Source: Methylovorus sp. MM2 (GTDB lineage: Bacteria > Pseudomonadota > Gammaproteobacteria > Burkholderiales > Methylophilaceae). Taken from it: a stretch of 64,000 nucleotides of DNA. The position numbers and the translations under genes were made by a program. The notes beneath the pieces are model-generated. The model did not search any database and was not told where the DNA came from. It was given only the letters and a program-made list of their open reading frames with translations. Numbering within the stretch: the stretch's first letter is position 1; the number at the start of each line of letters is the position of its first letter. Shown here piece after piece: positions 24,569 through 34,586 of the stretch. The stretch covers positions 248,001 through 312,000 of the forward strand of contig NZ_LXUF01000011.1 of the NCBI RefSeq assembly GCF_001648895.1, in the 5' to 3' direction.

Positions 24569-26182
24569 TCAGTAGACGTCACGGCGGTATCGACCCGATG
24601 CCGTCAAGGTAGACAAGGTAGCTTCACCGAGAATCTCAAGCAACTCATTATGCACTGCGGGCGCCATACCGCTTGCACTTCCACAAACGTAGATGGCAGC
24701 ACCGATTTCAACCCATTTTACGATATCGGGTGCGACTGATTTCAGAACATCCTGCACATAAATACGCTCGGCCTGATCTCGTGAAAAAGCGGTTTCAAGC
24801 CTGGTTAATACACCCTGATCCCGCCAAGTAGACAACTCATCTTTAAAGTAAAAATCATGCTCGGCGTTACGCTCACCGAATATAAGCCAATTATCACCTC
24901 GCCCTGATGCCACACGCATCTTAAGATGCGCTCTTAAGCCTGCTATCCCAGTACCATTGCCGATCAAGATCAAGGGTATATCATTCAGCGGTGGATGAAA
25001 TGCGGTGTTCTCACGTATGCGTAAAGCAATATCACTATCCATCGCTGCATATTCCGTCAGCCACCCGGAGCCAATACCCAATCGGCCATCGGCATAATGC
25101 GTCTGGCGAACGACCAACTCGAGACCACCATCTTGCGGAATAGAGGCAATCGAATACTCACGATGCGGCAGTATGTTTAATGTTGATAAAATCGCATCGG
25201 CATCTAAATCAGCCAAGCCCTTAAAACCGATTTCATCATGCGGCAATAATTTGTCTAGCAATCCCTCATAAAAAGTCATGCCTCCAGATTCAATCTGGAC
25301 TGATCCATCCACGCCAAGATAATTAAGAAACATATTCACTGACTTCGATGAATTGCGTGGTCCAACTTCTGCAATATCGCCTGCTTGCCAGCGCGTACCG
25401 TGTTTCTGTGTAGAAAATCTTAAGTGGTAGACTGGTGCTCCCACACTTCCTTTATTCAATAGCGTGCGGTCGGTGAGTTTCCACTGCTGATAATCCGGGG
25501 TCTTCCAATCCGCCATTTCGGTATCTTTTGCCAAGACACTCAACTGGTATTGCCAATGCCTTAATGCCCCATCATTGTTGCGGTCAACCTCCACAATGTC
25601 GAACAAAGGGGTGGCGTGCGTATGTTGCAACCATGCGTCAAGCGTGTGACCAAATCCGCAGAAATAAGTATAGCTAGCATCCCCTAAAGCCAAAATAGCA
25701 TAGTTAAGATGAGCAAGGTTTGTATCTTGATGCATGCCCTTACGTAAGAAGTCGCTGGCATTATCCGGTGCATCGCCTTCTCCAGTGGTGCTGACGACAA
25801 ATAACGCACGGGTAAAACTATGTAGCATCTTGGCATCGATGACTGAAAGCAGATGTATCTCGACGGCCAATCCTGCGGCATTTAGTGAGTCTGCTGTTTT
25901 TTGGGCGAGCTGTTCGGCATTGCCAGTTTGACTCGCATACGCCACGAGAATGCTATTCTCATCGCGCATATTTGTGTCTGAATTAACCCTATTCTTATCC
26001 AGCAAGGTTTTTGCAGTTCTTTTCTTGTACCTCCAGATAACCCATCCACAGAAAATGAGATATAAGGCAATAACGATTATTGCATTTGCAGTATGCGAGA
26101 TGCCAATACTGCCTGCACCGATACTACCCGCATAAGAAAAATTAGAGATTAAAAGCCCCGCCACTACAGCTAGATATTTCAT
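24569..26182 (-). CDS. membrane-anchored flavodoxin/FAD-NADPH reductase
   Basis: A 537-residue protein similar to the sulfite reductase flavoprotein subunit and cytochrome P450 reductase. Two hydrophobic N-terminal segments (about residues 1-18 and 32-49) anchor it. An FMN-binding flavodoxin domain follows (AYASQTGNAEQLAQ, STTGEGDAPDNASDFL), then FAD-binding (REYSIASIPQDG) and NADPH-binding domains (LILIGNGTGIAGLRAHL, IYVCGSASGMAPAV), ending with the YRRDVY tail. It probably moves electrons from NADPH to a membrane or periplasmic acceptor. It overlaps apbE by four bases in an operon with PepSY and DUF2271 genes. Confidence 0.9.
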   Translation of the reverse strand: MKYLAVVAGLLISNFSYAGSIGAGSIGISHTANAIIVIALYLIFCGWVIWRYKKRTAKTLLDKNRVNSDTNMRDENSILVAYASQTGNAEQLAQKTADSLNAAGLAVEIHLLSVIDAKMLHSFTRALFVVSTTGEGDAPDNASDFLRKGMHQDTNLAHLNYAILALGDASYTYFCGFGHTLDAWLQHTHATPLFDIVEVDRNNDGALRHWQYQLSVLAKDTEMADWKTPDYQQWKLTDRTLLNKGSVGAPVYHLRFSTQKHGTRWQAGDIAEVGPRNSSKSVNMFLNYLGVDGSVQIESGGMTFYEGLLDKLLPHDEIGFKGLADLDADAILSTLNILPHREYSIASIPQDGGLELVVRQTHYADGRLGIGSGWLTEYAAMDSDIALRIRENTAFHPPLNDIPLILIGNGTGIAGLRAHLKMRVASGRGDNWLIFGERNAEHDFYFKDELSTWRDQGVLTRLETAFSRDQAERIYVQDVLKSVAPDIVKWVEIGAAIYVCGSASGMAPAVHNELLEILGEATLSTLTASGRYRRDVY

Positions 26183-27201
26183 TCCAACATCGCCATGAGC
26201 TTGGGAGAAAGATACTCTTCAAAACCTTCTGCTTTTTGTTCGATCAATAACACCGCGATATCTTTCTTTTTTGCGTAGGCCAACGCAGCTTTGACACCCA
26301 TGACAGTAAAAGCCGTCGCCAGCGCGTCTGCAACCATGCACTCAGCGTGTATCACGGTAACAGACACTAATGCATTGGATGCACGGTCGATCGGGAAACC
26401 AGTTCGGGGGTCAATAGTATGGGCATAATGCTGACCGTGATGTTCGAAAAATCGCCGATAATCTCCCGATGTTGCAACCGCTAAGCCATGTAGGGCCACA
26501 ATCGATTCCGTGACAGACGCATCAGGCGAAGTCTCAAGGGCAATCCACCAAGGCTGCCCATCGGGTTTGATGCCAGTACCATATAGCTCTCCACCCACCT
26601 CTACCAGATAGCTCTCTACCCCGGCCTTTTTAAGTGCGCGGGCGATGCTATCAACGCTATACCCTTTTGCAATCCCTGAAAAATCAACATAGACATTCCC
26701 GGGTTGTAGCGCACGCATAGTCTCGCTATCCAGCTGGAGTTTTTGCCAGCCACAATAAGCATGCGCAGCTTTTACTTCAGCCTCATCAGGCGGGGATGTC
26801 CGCTTACCCTCAGGCCCAAAGCCCCATAGATTCACCAGGGGGCCAATCGTGGGATCAAAAGCCCCCTCCGTTTCTGCAGCCACCTTTAACGCACAATCCA
26901 GCACGTTAAAAAACGGGGTGGGTAATACATGCCATGTACCGGCTTCTGCACGATTGAAAATACTGACATTCGAGCCCTCTTCCCAGGTACTCATTTGCGC
27001 TACGACAAGATCAAGCTCATGCTCAATCAGCATTTGCACAGCAGCATCTGAGCATTGATCACTATTACTGGACAATGTATGGGTGATATACCGGACAGTC
27101 CAAGTTGTACCCATGGATTGTCCGGTGAGCATACGCTGCTCCCCTATCGGTAATTGCTCAGGTAGTGTTTGCAGGTTTTGCGGTATTAATACGCGACGCA
27201 T
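26179..27201 (-). CDS. apbE: FAD:protein FMN transferase
   Basis: ApbE-type flavin transferase of 340 residues that covalently attaches FMN to a Thr or Ser in target proteins. Motifs include GQSMGTTWTVRYI near the N-terminus, DFSGIAKGYSVDSIARAL in the middle, and the C-terminal ATSGDYRRFF...HTIDPRTGFPI. No signal peptide or lipobox is visible, although many ApbE proteins are exported lipoproteins; either it works in the cytosol or the true start is missed. Four bases separate it from the DUF4198 gene upstream, and the reductase gene overlaps it. The likely target is the DUF2271 protein of the same operon, which carries the motif DGVSGAT. Confidence 0.92.
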   Translation of the reverse strand: MRRVLIPQNLQTLPEQLPIGEQRMLTGQSMGTTWTVRYITHTLSSNSDQCSDAAVQMLIEHELDLVVAQMSTWEEGSNVSIFNRAEAGTWHVLPTPFFNVLDCALKVAAETEGAFDPTIGPLVNLWGFGPEGKRTSPPDEAEVKAAHAYCGWQKLQLDSETMRALQPGNVYVDFSGIAKGYSVDSIARALKKAGVESYLVEVGGELYGTGIKPDGQPWWIALETSPDASVTESIVALHGLAVATSGDYRRFFEHHGQHYAHTIDPRTGFPIDRASNALVSVTVIHAECMVADALATAFTVMGVKAALAYAKKKDIAVLLIEQKAEGFEEYLSPKLMAMLE

Positions 27202-27205
27202 CAGC

Positions 27206-28003
27206 TTATTGCGGCAGCACTTCCAGCGTCAGCACATAGGCAAGCGCACGCTCTTTAGCCAACTTGCTTGATACATTATTATCGGTGAAATCGGCATCAA
27301 GCCAGTACAAACCAGCCTCTGGCAAGGTCACACTGATCTTGCCATCTTTATCCGTTTTATACTTTTGCTCTTCCTTATTATTTCTATACCGTGTTTGGCC
27401 ACGAATCATCACGACTTCAATACCTTCAGTCGGCTGCCCATCGACAAGGAACTCAAACTCCACAGGTTCGCCAGCTACTAAATCATTAGGGTGAGTACTC
27501 ATGACCAGCTCAAGACCTTTACCCGTTGTCTTTAAAGTCGTTGGCGCACCAACGGTAACAAAAGTCTCCAGACGATTCACCGTCTCAGTGACTTGCAGCT
27601 CTTTAGCGCCATCTGGCACCTCTTTTGCCAATGCTTCTGCTGTGCCCATGAAACGCTTAGCTTTATCTCCCTCTTTCCAGTTTGCCCGGAAACCAGATCG
27701 CAACATCTCGAGACGATATGTGCCTTTCTGTTCAAGCTTGGCATCAAAGACCGTGCGCAGTTCACCCTTCATAAGATTGACCGGCAGGACTTTACTGCCA
27801 TCCGGCGCGATAATAGATAACGAATCAACCACCAGTGGGCGATGATTAAATTGGAATGGATCATTCGATACCGCAGCATCGAATGTCACAAACTGAGGTG
27901 AAGATAATACGGTACTGGAAGGTACGACCCAATAACCGTGTGCATGCGCCACCGATGCAGACATGCTGATGGCTAACGATAACAAAGTGAATATATGTTT
28001 CAT
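27206..28003 (-). CDS. DUF4198 exported protein
   Basis: A 265-residue periplasmic protein with a Sec signal peptide (about 1-21, ending AHAHGY). The opening HGYWVVPSSTVLSSPQFV and the closing Ig-like segment (GKISVTLPEAGLYWLDADFT) are typical of DUF4198, a family seen in some nickel or cobalt uptake loci and in flavin electron-transfer operons. The N-terminal His-Gly after cleavage could bind metal, as in other His-brace-type proteins, but this is speculative. It lies between the DUF2271 and apbE genes with short gaps, in one transcript. Confidence 0.85.
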   Translation of the reverse strand: MKHIFTLLSLAISMSASVAHAHGYWVVPSSTVLSSPQFVTFDAAVSNDPFQFNHRPLVVDSLSIIAPDGSKVLPVNLMKGELRTVFDAKLEQKGTYRLEMLRSGFRANWKEGDKAKRFMGTAEALAKEVPDGAKELQVTETVNRLETFVTVGAPTTLKTTGKGLELVMSTHPNDLVAGEPVEFEFLVDGQPTEGIEVVMIRGQTRYRNNKEEQKYKTDKDGKISVTLPEAGLYWLDADFTDNNVSSKLAKERALAYVLTLEVLPQ

Positions 28004-28033
28004 ATTAGGGTTCCTACAAAGAATTTAAAATAA

Positions 28034-28564
28034 TCAGGGTTTGAGTTCCAAAATGACATCGCCCAACTCTTGCTGACCCACGCCTTTAGCACGATCAATC
28101 TTCTGCACCGGCCAAGTGAATGGGATGCGAATCATCTCTCGATTACCCTTTTCCCGTGCAGCCTCAACCACAAGGTTATATTCACCAGCTGGCAGAGTGC
28201 CTAGCGGCTCCTTGCCCTCAGTGAAGTTAAGTGTCTGCTCACCCACTGGACGGGTTGCGCCAGACACACCATCAAGCGGCATAAACTGGTCACGACCACT
28301 CTTACGCCACCACTGGCGTAAATCTTTCAGCCATTTAGTACCTTCATCACCATTCGTGGCTTTCTTTTGGCTATACCAGACAGCCAGATTCTTCTCGACA
28401 CTCTGATCAGGCTTTTCGATCCAGATTGCGACATAAGGCCGATGATATTCAGCAGTATTGATCTGGGGAATATTCACTTTCAGATTGATTTCACCCGCAA
28501 TAGCTTGGTTAGCGAATACACCAGCGACTAAAGTAGGGATGAGTGCAGGAACCCATTTATGCAT
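28034..28564 (-). CDS. DUF2271 exported protein, probable flavinylated carrier
   Basis: A 176-residue periplasmic protein with a signal peptide (about 1-23). The DUF2271 domain contains the conserved segment PYVAIWIEKPDQS and WWRKSGRD near its middle. At residues 98-104 it reads DGVSGAT, which fits the ApbE flavinylation consensus Dxx[S/T]GA[S/T]; Thr104 is the predicted FMN attachment site. The apbE gene sits two genes downstream in the same operon. The protein could therefore be a periplasmic one-flavin electron carrier fed through the PepSY membrane protein. The motif is seen directly; the flavinylation is inferred. Confidence 0.88.
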   Translation of the reverse strand: MHKWVPALIPTLVAGVFANQAIAGEINLKVNIPQINTAEYHRPYVAIWIEKPDQSVEKNLAVWYSQKKATNGDEGTKWLKDLRQWWRKSGRDQFMPLDGVSGATRPVGEQTLNFTEGKEPLGTLPAGEYNLVVEAAREKGNREMIRIPFTWPVQKIDRAKGVGQQELGDVILELKP

Positions 28565-28596
28565 TTACGATATCTCCTAAAAACTCAATTAGTAAC

Positions 28597-29307
28597 TCAA
28601 TGAATAAATAAAATAACTAATACCAGTGGCAAGACGACACCCAAGCCAACCAAAGGCCATGTGGCCGGTCGATTACCTGCATGCATGCTTAACATGAAGA
28701 GGCCGGTGATGCAGAACACAAGTGCTGTAATGGAGAAAATATCCAGAAACCAGCTCCACGCCGTGCCTGTATTACGCCCTTTATGCAGGTCATTAAAATA
28801 CGAAACCCAACCACGGTCAGTGCGCTCATAGTTAACTTCACCGCTAGCACGGTCTATGACCAACCAGGCATCACCACCCGGCCGTGGCAATGATAAATAA
28901 ACTTCAGCATCCGACCACTCCCCCGAAACTCCGGCCAGCTCAACACCAATCGCATCACTGACCCAGTCCGATATCGCCTTGGGAAGTACGGCATTATCTG
29001 TTGCAGGCTCAGCTTTAATTTGTTTTAAAAGTGCATCAGGTACCGTAGCAGATTTTTTGGAGATCACCGGCACTGATTCTATGTGTGCGGCATTATTGAG
29101 CGTAATACCTGTAGATGCGAACAGAAGCATACCGATCAGGCAGGCAGCAGAACTGATCCAATGCCAGCGATAAAGATGTTTGAGCCAGAATGCCCGATTT
29201 TTCTGATCTTTTTGAATTTGTATATCTGGCTTGGTCTGCATATCTGGAGTTTTAATATGGTTTTGATATTCAACGCACGATAAGCAAATGGCGATGACAC
29301 ACTTCAA
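28597..29307 (-). CDS. PepSY-associated transmembrane protein
   Basis: An inner-membrane protein of up to 236 residues related to PepSY_TM proteins. A cytosolic N-terminus is followed by a membrane segment (HWISSAACLIGMLLFASTGI), a periplasmic PepSY-like domain of about 120 residues (including VNYERTDRGWVSYFNDLHKG), and two C-terminal segments. The conserved His residues in HLYRWHW and FNDLHKGRN are common haem ligands in this family. It is the first gene of the flavin operon. The start is uncertain; an ATG at 29241 (MQTKPDIQIQ) may be the true one. It probably passes electrons across the membrane to DUF2271. Confidence 0.8.
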   Translation of the reverse strand: MKCVIAICLSCVEYQNHIKTPDMQTKPDIQIQKDQKNRAFWLKHLYRWHWISSAACLIGMLLFASTGITLNNAAHIESVPVISKKSATVPDALLKQIKAEPATDNAVLPKAISDWVSDAIGVELAGVSGEWSDAEVYLSLPRPGGDAWLVIDRASGEVNYERTDRGWVSYFNDLHKGRNTGTAWSWFLDIFSITALVFCITGLFMLSMHAGNRPATWPLVGLGVVLPLVLVILFIH

Positions 29308-29504
29308 AAATAAATGAGAACTAATCGCATTGTATCAGAAAGAAATGCCTAGTCGCCCGCCTGCAAATGTAAAACTGGCATACAGCCTGCGCTAGCCAAG
29401 TCCGGTATAATTAAGGTCTAACTGGAAATGTACTTAGAAATATATTTAGTAAAGACAAAATATATTAGTAAAGATATAAGAATTTATGTCTTTTAGAGTA
29501 TGTG

Positions 29505-29589
29505 TGGTGCCGGGGGGGGGACTCGAACCCCCACACCTTGCGGCGGCGGATTTTGAGTCCGCTGCGTCTACCAATTCCGCCACCCCGGC
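29505..29589 (-). tRNA. tRNA-Leu (anticodon CAA)
   Basis: Complete tRNA with acceptor stem GCCGGGG / CCCCGGC, D arm, anticodon stem GCGGA / TCCGC around the loop CTCAAAA (anticodon CAA), a long variable arm as expected for class II tRNA-Leu, T arm GGGGG-TTCGAGT-CCCCC and encoded CCA. A run of nine C at the T stem/acceptor junction is explained by the two adjacent stems. It diverges from queA. Confidence 0.95.
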
Positions 29590-29624
29590 TAGGGAAGCCG
29601 AGATTATAACAAACACTGGCACTT

Positions 29625-30653
29625 ATGCGAACCTCTGATTTTGATTTTGTATTACCCGAAGCACTCATCGCCCAGTTTCCTACCAATGAACGTAGCGGGA
29701 GCCGTCTCTTAAAACTGGATAGCAAAACAGGGGAGTTAAGCGACCATATGTTTCGTGAACTCCCAGCCTTCCTGCAAGCAGGCGACCTACTCATCTTCAA
29801 TGATACGCGCGTGATCAAAGCAAGGCTTACAGGACAAAAATCCACGGGTGGCGCCATCGAAGTATTGATCGAGCGTGTGATTGATGACCATCGCGCGCTT
29901 GCTCACATACGCGCCTCAAGGTCACCAAAACCCGGCAGCAAAGTCTTGCTCGCAGGCGATATCGAAGCAGAGGTTACCGAGCGACAAGATGATCTTTTCA
30001 TGCTGCGGTTTCCAGACAATACCAAGATTCTGGATTTTCTTGAGCAATATGGGGCGCTGCCTTTGCCTCCTTATATCACCCATACAGCAGATAACGCCGA
30101 TGAAGAGCGATACCAGACCGTATACGCAAAATCACTGGGTGCCGTTGCGGCACCCACGGCGGGGTTGCATTTCGATACGGCGATGCTGGAGCAATTAAAA
30201 AACAACGGCATCCGAATCGCTTTTGTCACCTTGCATGTGGGGGCAGGCACCTTTCAGCCTGTGCGCGTAGATGAGATCAGTGAGCACAAGATGCATAGCG
30301 AGCTGTATTCAATACCAGAAGAAACTGTTGCATTAATCAAAGCAACGCAAGCGAATGGCGGAAAAGTCACGGCGATTGGCACAACCGCTTTACGTGCGTT
30401 GGAAAGCGCTGCCCGCACCGGAGAACTCATAGCAGGCGTGGGTGAAACCGATATTTTCATTACGCCGGGATATCAATTCCAGGTAGTAGAAAGATTGCTG
30501 ACCAATTTTCATCTACCTAAAAGTACATTGATGATGCTGGTTTCCGCTTTTGCGGGCATTGAAAATATACGCCATGCCTATGCGCATGCAATCGCGCAGC
30601 AATACCGTTTCTTCAGCTATGGTGATGCCATGTTGCTGGATCGTCTTGATTAA
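29625..30653 (+). CDS. queA: S-adenosylmethionine:tRNA ribosyltransferase-isomerase
   Basis: QueA, 342 residues, transfers and isomerises the ribose of S-adenosylmethionine onto preQ1-modified tRNA to form epoxyqueuosine. The N-terminus [29 protein letters not shown] and the APTAGLHFD segment, with [17 protein letters not shown] near the C-terminus, are characteristic. Length is normal. Many bacteria carry tgt directly downstream; here a secreted protein gene follows, so tgt must be elsewhere. The start is 35 bases from the tRNA-Leu gene and in the opposite direction. Confidence 0.96.
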   Translation: MRTSDFDFVLPEALIAQFPTNERSGSRLLKLDSKTGELSDHMFRELPAFLQAGDLLIFNDTRVIKARLTGQKSTGGAIEVLIERVIDDHRALAHIRASRSPKPGSKVLLAGDIEAEVTERQDDLFMLRFPDNTKILDFLEQYGALPLPPYITHTADNADEERYQTVYAKSLGAVAAPTAGLHFDTAMLEQLKNNGIRIAFVTLHVGAGTFQPVRVDEISEHKMHSELYSIPEETVALIKATQANGGKVTAIGTTALRALESAARTGELIAGVGETDIFITPGYQFQVVERLLTNFHLPKSTLMMLVSAFAGIENIRHAYAHAIAQQYRFFSYGDAMLLDRLD

Positions 30654-30735
30654 TCAAGCGATCGGATACGAACTTACATGGCAAGCCAAGCATTGAGTGA
30701 ACTACAATCTAAATATCATTAAAGAGATTATGAGC

Positions 30736-31626
30736 ATGCGATTTAACAAGATATTAGCTATCACCGTACTGGCCTACAGCGCATTCATACTAAACCTACA
30801 GTTAGCACATGCCCAAGTATTGCCTGACGCTGTTCTCAGCATCAAGATACCTTTAATTAGCGCCCCGACTTCACGCCCGATGACGGTTGCCTACATTGAG
30901 CGATATCAACGCTACTATGTCGCCGATGGAGGGTTGGGCCCTGTACCCGGCTCAGATGAACAGACATCAAAATCTCAGATGCATGTTTATGATGTGAATG
31001 GCGCTCATATCCAAACAGCAAGCCCCGGGTTTAACAATCGTTCGCTCTACTACAATCCAAACTCAAGGCAGCTGGAAACGATCACCTACAATATCTCTAG
31101 TGCCGCAGGATTTGCTCCGAATACAGGCTTATTCAGTATAGACACTGATGAAAAAGGCAACTTGCTTCAGTCATCCAAAGATATCTCAGGGCCAAATCCG
31201 GCATTTGGCGGTGCTGCTACCATGCCGACTTATGATGCGGCGAACAACCTCTACTATGCGAAACAAGAACGTAGCAATGTAGTGCGGGTCGTTGATTTAA
31301 AATCTCGCGAAAAAGTAGCAGAGATCAAAGTCGATATTGAATCTGCTGGCGCAAAATATGATGATATCAGCGACCATTTCATCGCCTATACAGGCATTTT
31401 GGGTGAAGAGTTAGCACTACTGGATGTCGATCATCGCGCGATTCTAGTATTCGATATCAAAGGAAAATTCGTAGGGAAAAGTGCTTTGCCAGCAGACTTG
31501 AAGCTATTCTCGAAGAACCATTACAACGGCTTGGGATATGCCAATGGCATGATGTTCGTGTATTACGACAGACTAGGTGAGTTTGGTACTTACTATGGAT
31601 TCAGATTCTCAGATCAGATCAAGTAA
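30736..31626 (+). CDS. exported protein, probable beta-propeller
   Basis: A protein of about 296 residues with a Sec signal peptide (RFNKILAITVLAYSAFILNL..AHAQ). The mature part shows repeated segments of the kind found in beta-propellers: a phrase such as RYYVADGG, MHVYDVNGAHIQT, LFSIDTDEKGNLLQ, VRVVDLKSREKVAEI and ILVFDIKGKFVGK, spaced by about 45-60 residues. No catalytic motif is evident. A frame extends to 30697, but the ribosome binding AGAG is near 30724 and the signal peptide starts best at ATG 30736; ATG 30730 is an alternative. Role unknown. Confidence 0.7.
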   Translation: MRFNKILAITVLAYSAFILNLQLAHAQVLPDAVLSIKIPLISAPTSRPMTVAYIERYQRYYVADGGLGPVPGSDEQTSKSQMHVYDVNGAHIQTASPGFNNRSLYYNPNSRQLETITYNISSAAGFAPNTGLFSIDTDEKGNLLQSSKDISGPNPAFGGAATMPTYDAANNLYYAKQERSNVVRVVDLKSREKVAEIKVDIESAGAKYDDISDHFIAYTGILGEELALLDVDHRAILVFDIKGKFVGKSALPADLKLFSKNHYNGLGYANGMMFVYYDRLGEFGTYYGFRFSDQIK

Positions 31627-31655
31627 TTATCAAAGTCTGATCAAATCAATCGTCA

Positions 31656-32252
31656 TTATCGATAAGACCAGTTCTTCTTCCAAGCACCAACTACCATATT
31701 AGGGTACTCCGGCTGGCCAAGACTGCCGTTGTAACGGCCTAATGCACGATAAAGATCGCCACCCTCAATATCAAGATAGTGTCTTAATATCGTACAACCG
31801 TAGCGCAGATTCAATCTCAGATGAAACAGGTTGTGATCCGGGTTACCGATACTACTTACCCAAAATGGCATTACTTGCATGAACCCGCGGGCGCCGACAG
31901 AAGACACGGCGTATTTCTTGAAGCCACTTTCTACTTGAATCAAACCCAGAACCAGCTGAGGGTCTAAGCCTGCCCGTGTCGCCTCATAGTGAACTGTGCG
32001 TAAGAAGTCTTCCCGCATATCCTGATCTGGAATACGTTTTTTCAAACGTTCAGACATATCTTTTAGCCAAAGCTCGCCTTCTACTTGGCTTGCAAAAATC
32101 AATTTGGGAACAGCCGTATCGCTAATCGATTTTTGCATCATAGAGCGCACACTATTCGATAGCGGTTCTTCTTTTTGCGCGCCTGCCAGCACGTTGGCCG
32201 ATGATAGCAACGCAATGCTGAAAAATAGCAGCTTTAGGATGCTTTTTATCAC
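31656..32252 (-). CDS. lytic transglycosylase (SLT domain)
   Basis: A 198-residue exported peptidoglycan lyase with a signal peptide (about 1-23). The SLT catalytic Glu is in [20 protein letters not shown] and the following QVMPFW and [13 protein letters not shown] segments match the soluble lytic transglycosylase family. It cleaves the glycan backbone of peptidoglycan with formation of anhydromuropeptides. It overlaps the end of proS by four bases, so the two are cotranscribed. Confidence 0.9.
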   Translation of the reverse strand: MIKSILKLLFFSIALLSSANVLAGAQKEEPLSNSVRSMMQKSISDTAVPKLIFASQVEGELWLKDMSERLKKRIPDQDMREDFLRTVHYEATRAGLDPQLVLGLIQVESGFKKYAVSSVGARGFMQVMPFWVSSIGNPDHNLFHLRLNLRYGCTILRHYLDIEGGDLYRALGRYNGSLGQPEYPNMVVGAWKKNWSYR

Positions 32253-33955
32253 AATACGGCTTTGACCTTATCTGCAATATCAGCTAAAGAAACAGTTTGC
32301 GCCTGGGCATCAGTACGCGCCTGATATTCCACATTGCCATCAGCTAAACCACGATCACCAATGACAATACGATGCGGAATACCGATAAGCTCCATATCAG
32401 CGAACATAACGCCGGGGCGCTCGCCACGATCATCCAACAATACGTCAACACATAGAGATTGTAGCTTTGCATACAATTCAAGTGTGGCGGTTTTCACGGC
32501 TTCACTTTTATCGAAACCGATAGGTGCGATCACCACAGAGAATGGCGCCATACTGGCAGGAAATATAATGCCGCGCTCATCATTACCTTGCTCGATCGCA
32601 GCACCGACGATACGCGAGACACCAATACCATAACAACCCATTTCCATGATTTGTTTCTGACCGTTTTCATCCAGATAAGTCGCATTCATCGCTTGCGCAT
32701 ACTTAGTGCGCAGCTGGAAAATATGACCGACTTCAATGCCGCGACATAATTCCAACACGCCCTTGCCATCCGGGCTGGCATCGCCATCGATCACGTTACG
32801 AATATCAGCGACCAAGCTTGGCTCAGGTAAATCACGCCCGAAATTCACATCTTTTAGATGATATTTAGGCTTGTTAGCGCCGCATATAAAATCGCTCATT
32901 GCAGCTACAGTCCTGTCTGCAATCACAGTGACCTGCTCGCTTATGCCAACAGGGCCGATAAAGCCTGGTGGGCAATTGAGATTGGCACGAATCTCTTCTT
33001 CAGTAGCAAAACGAAAATCTGCCAGACCTTCCAATTTGGCGACTTTGATCTCATTAAGATGATGGTCGCCACGAATCAGACATAAATAGAACTTGTCATT
33101 CGAGACTAACGCGATTGCTTTGACTGTACGTTCGACACCAACACCCAACAATGCGGCAACATCCGCACACGCAGTTTGTTTGGGCGTATCGACTTCCTGC
33201 ATTTCAGCGGTTGCGGCGGCACGAGGATATCTTGGGGCTAAGGCTTCAGCTAATTCGACGTTTGCCGCAAAATCAGAAGTTGGACAATACGCCAAAGCAT
33301 CCTCTCCAGAATCTGCCAACACATGGAATTCATGTGAGCCATCGCCGCCGATCGCGCCGGTATCGGCTCTAACCGCACGGAATTTCAACCCTAAACGATT
33401 AAATACATTGCTGTAGGCCTGATACATCGTTTGATAGGTCTGCTCCAAAGATGCCTGATTTGTATGGAATGAATACGCATCTTTCATCATGAACTCACGC
33501 GCACGCATGACACCGAATCGTGGGCGAATCTCATCACGGAACTTGGTTTGCACTTGATAAAAATTGAGCGGCAATTGTTTATAGCTCTTGATCTCACGGC
33601 GTGCAATATCAGTGATGACTTCTTCATGCGTTGGGCCAAAACAAAAATCACGCTCATGACGATCTGTGATCTTTAACATCTGGGGACCAAAAACAGCCCA
33701 ACGACCCGTTTCTTCCCACAACTCTTTTGGTTGCACGGCTGGCATCAATAGCTCCAATGCGCCCGCTTTGTTCATTTCATCGCGGACAATCGCCTCGACC
33801 TTGCGTAACACACGTAAGCCAAGCGGCATCCACGTATAAAGCCCTGAACCTAGTCGCTTAATAAAACCTGCGCGAAGCATTAACTTATGGCTAGGGATCT
33901 CGGCCTCTTGCGGGGCTTCTTTTTGGGTGGCGATGAAAAACTGGGATGCGCGCAT
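32249..33955 (-). CDS. proS: prolyl-tRNA synthetase
   Basis: Bacterial-type prolyl-tRNA synthetase of 568 residues. Class II motif 2 is in the segment [15 protein letters not shown]-like region near residue 145-160 ([14 protein letters not shown]), preceded by [11 protein letters not shown], and the editing insertion domain (YbaK-like, including [22 protein letters not shown]) lies in the middle. The C-terminal anticodon-binding domain reads [15 protein letters not shown]. It acts in the cytosol on tRNA-Pro. The gene is upstream of the SLT gene, which overlaps its stop. Confidence 0.97.
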   Translation of the reverse strand: MRASQFFIATQKEAPQEAEIPSHKLMLRAGFIKRLGSGLYTWMPLGLRVLRKVEAIVRDEMNKAGALELLMPAVQPKELWEETGRWAVFGPQMLKITDRHERDFCFGPTHEEVITDIARREIKSYKQLPLNFYQVQTKFRDEIRPRFGVMRAREFMMKDAYSFHTNQASLEQTYQTMYQAYSNVFNRLGLKFRAVRADTGAIGGDGSHEFHVLADSGEDALAYCPTSDFAANVELAEALAPRYPRAAATAEMQEVDTPKQTACADVAALLGVGVERTVKAIALVSNDKFYLCLIRGDHHLNEIKVAKLEGLADFRFATEEEIRANLNCPPGFIGPVGISEQVTVIADRTVAAMSDFICGANKPKYHLKDVNFGRDLPEPSLVADIRNVIDGDASPDGKGVLELCRGIEVGHIFQLRTKYAQAMNATYLDENGQKQIMEMGCYGIGVSRIVGAAIEQGNDERGIIFPASMAPFSVVIAPIGFDKSEAVKTATLELYAKLQSLCVDVLLDDRGERPGVMFADMELIGIPHRIVIGDRGLADGNVEYQARTDAQAQTVSLADIADKVKAVL

Positions 33956-34070
33956 GCGTGACTCTTTTGATGACTAAAATTCAAGGTTGCGATTTTATAG
34001 AGAAAAGCTGATGAAGTCAGCTTTAACAAGGAATTAGCTTAGATTTACGCTAAAAATGAGATCGCAGTAA

Positions 34071-34586
34071 TTAAAGTACGATAGGTCTATCAGGAAGTTC
34101 ATTTGGGTTCTCCCCGCTCGCGGGGAAACAGCGCTGAAGCTCTTGGCTGATCTGCGCTATACCTAACAGGATGCCAGCCTCAAATTTCCCCTGCTTAAAT
34201 TGCAACTCCATTTGATGGCAGATTTCTTCCCAACGCTCGGCACCAAGATGCGCATGTATACCGCGATCAGCGACGATCTCAACATCGTGGTCAGCAAGCA
34301 ATAGATAGATCAATACACCATTATTGGCGGCAGTATCCCAGACACCCAATTGTGAGAATAGCTCGATAGCACGGTGCCTTGGCAATTTCCCCTGCACCAC
34401 ATGCAAAGGGTGAAGATCACTCTCGACTGCAAACCTGATCTCCCCTGTGTGCAATCGCTCACTTTCGCGGATAGCCGCTTCTATTCGATCAAGCGCTGAC
34501 TGAGGAAAGTAGCGCTTCACGAGCCAAGGGGCGCTGAAGAGGTGTTTAACTAATCGTTTGAAACCGTGATATTTCATAGTTACCAA
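34071..34586 (-). CDS. TPM-domain protein
   Basis: A 171-residue protein of the TPM (YgcG/TPM_phosphatase-like) family. The domain spans most of the protein: EAAIRESERLHTGEIRFAVE, then RAIELFSQLGVWDTAANNGV, LADHDVEIVADRGIHAHLG and a C-terminal helix (FEAGILLGIAQISQEL). No signal peptide is visible, so it is likely cytosolic or membrane-associated. It overlaps the second TPM gene by seven bases and forms an operon with it and lemA, a common arrangement in proteobacteria. Its molecular role is unproven in most bacteria. Confidence 0.9.
   Translation of the reverse strand: MVTMKYHGFKRLVKHLFSAPWLVKRYFPQSALDRIEAAIRESERLHTGEIRFAVESDLHPLHVVQGKLPRHRAIELFSQLGVWDTAANNGVLIYLLLADHDVEIVADRGIHAHLGAERWEEICHQMELQFKQGKFEAGILLGIAQISQELQRCFPASGENPNELPDRPIVL

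Noticed and set aside
29511-29529. Run of nine G on the plus strand
   Set aside because: Explained by adjacent T-stem and acceptor-stem bases of the tRNA-Leu gene; not a repeat or assembly artefact.
29465-29857. Minus-strand frame overlapping tRNA-Leu and queA
   Set aside because: It runs through a complete tRNA and the antisense of queA, and has no features of a protein.
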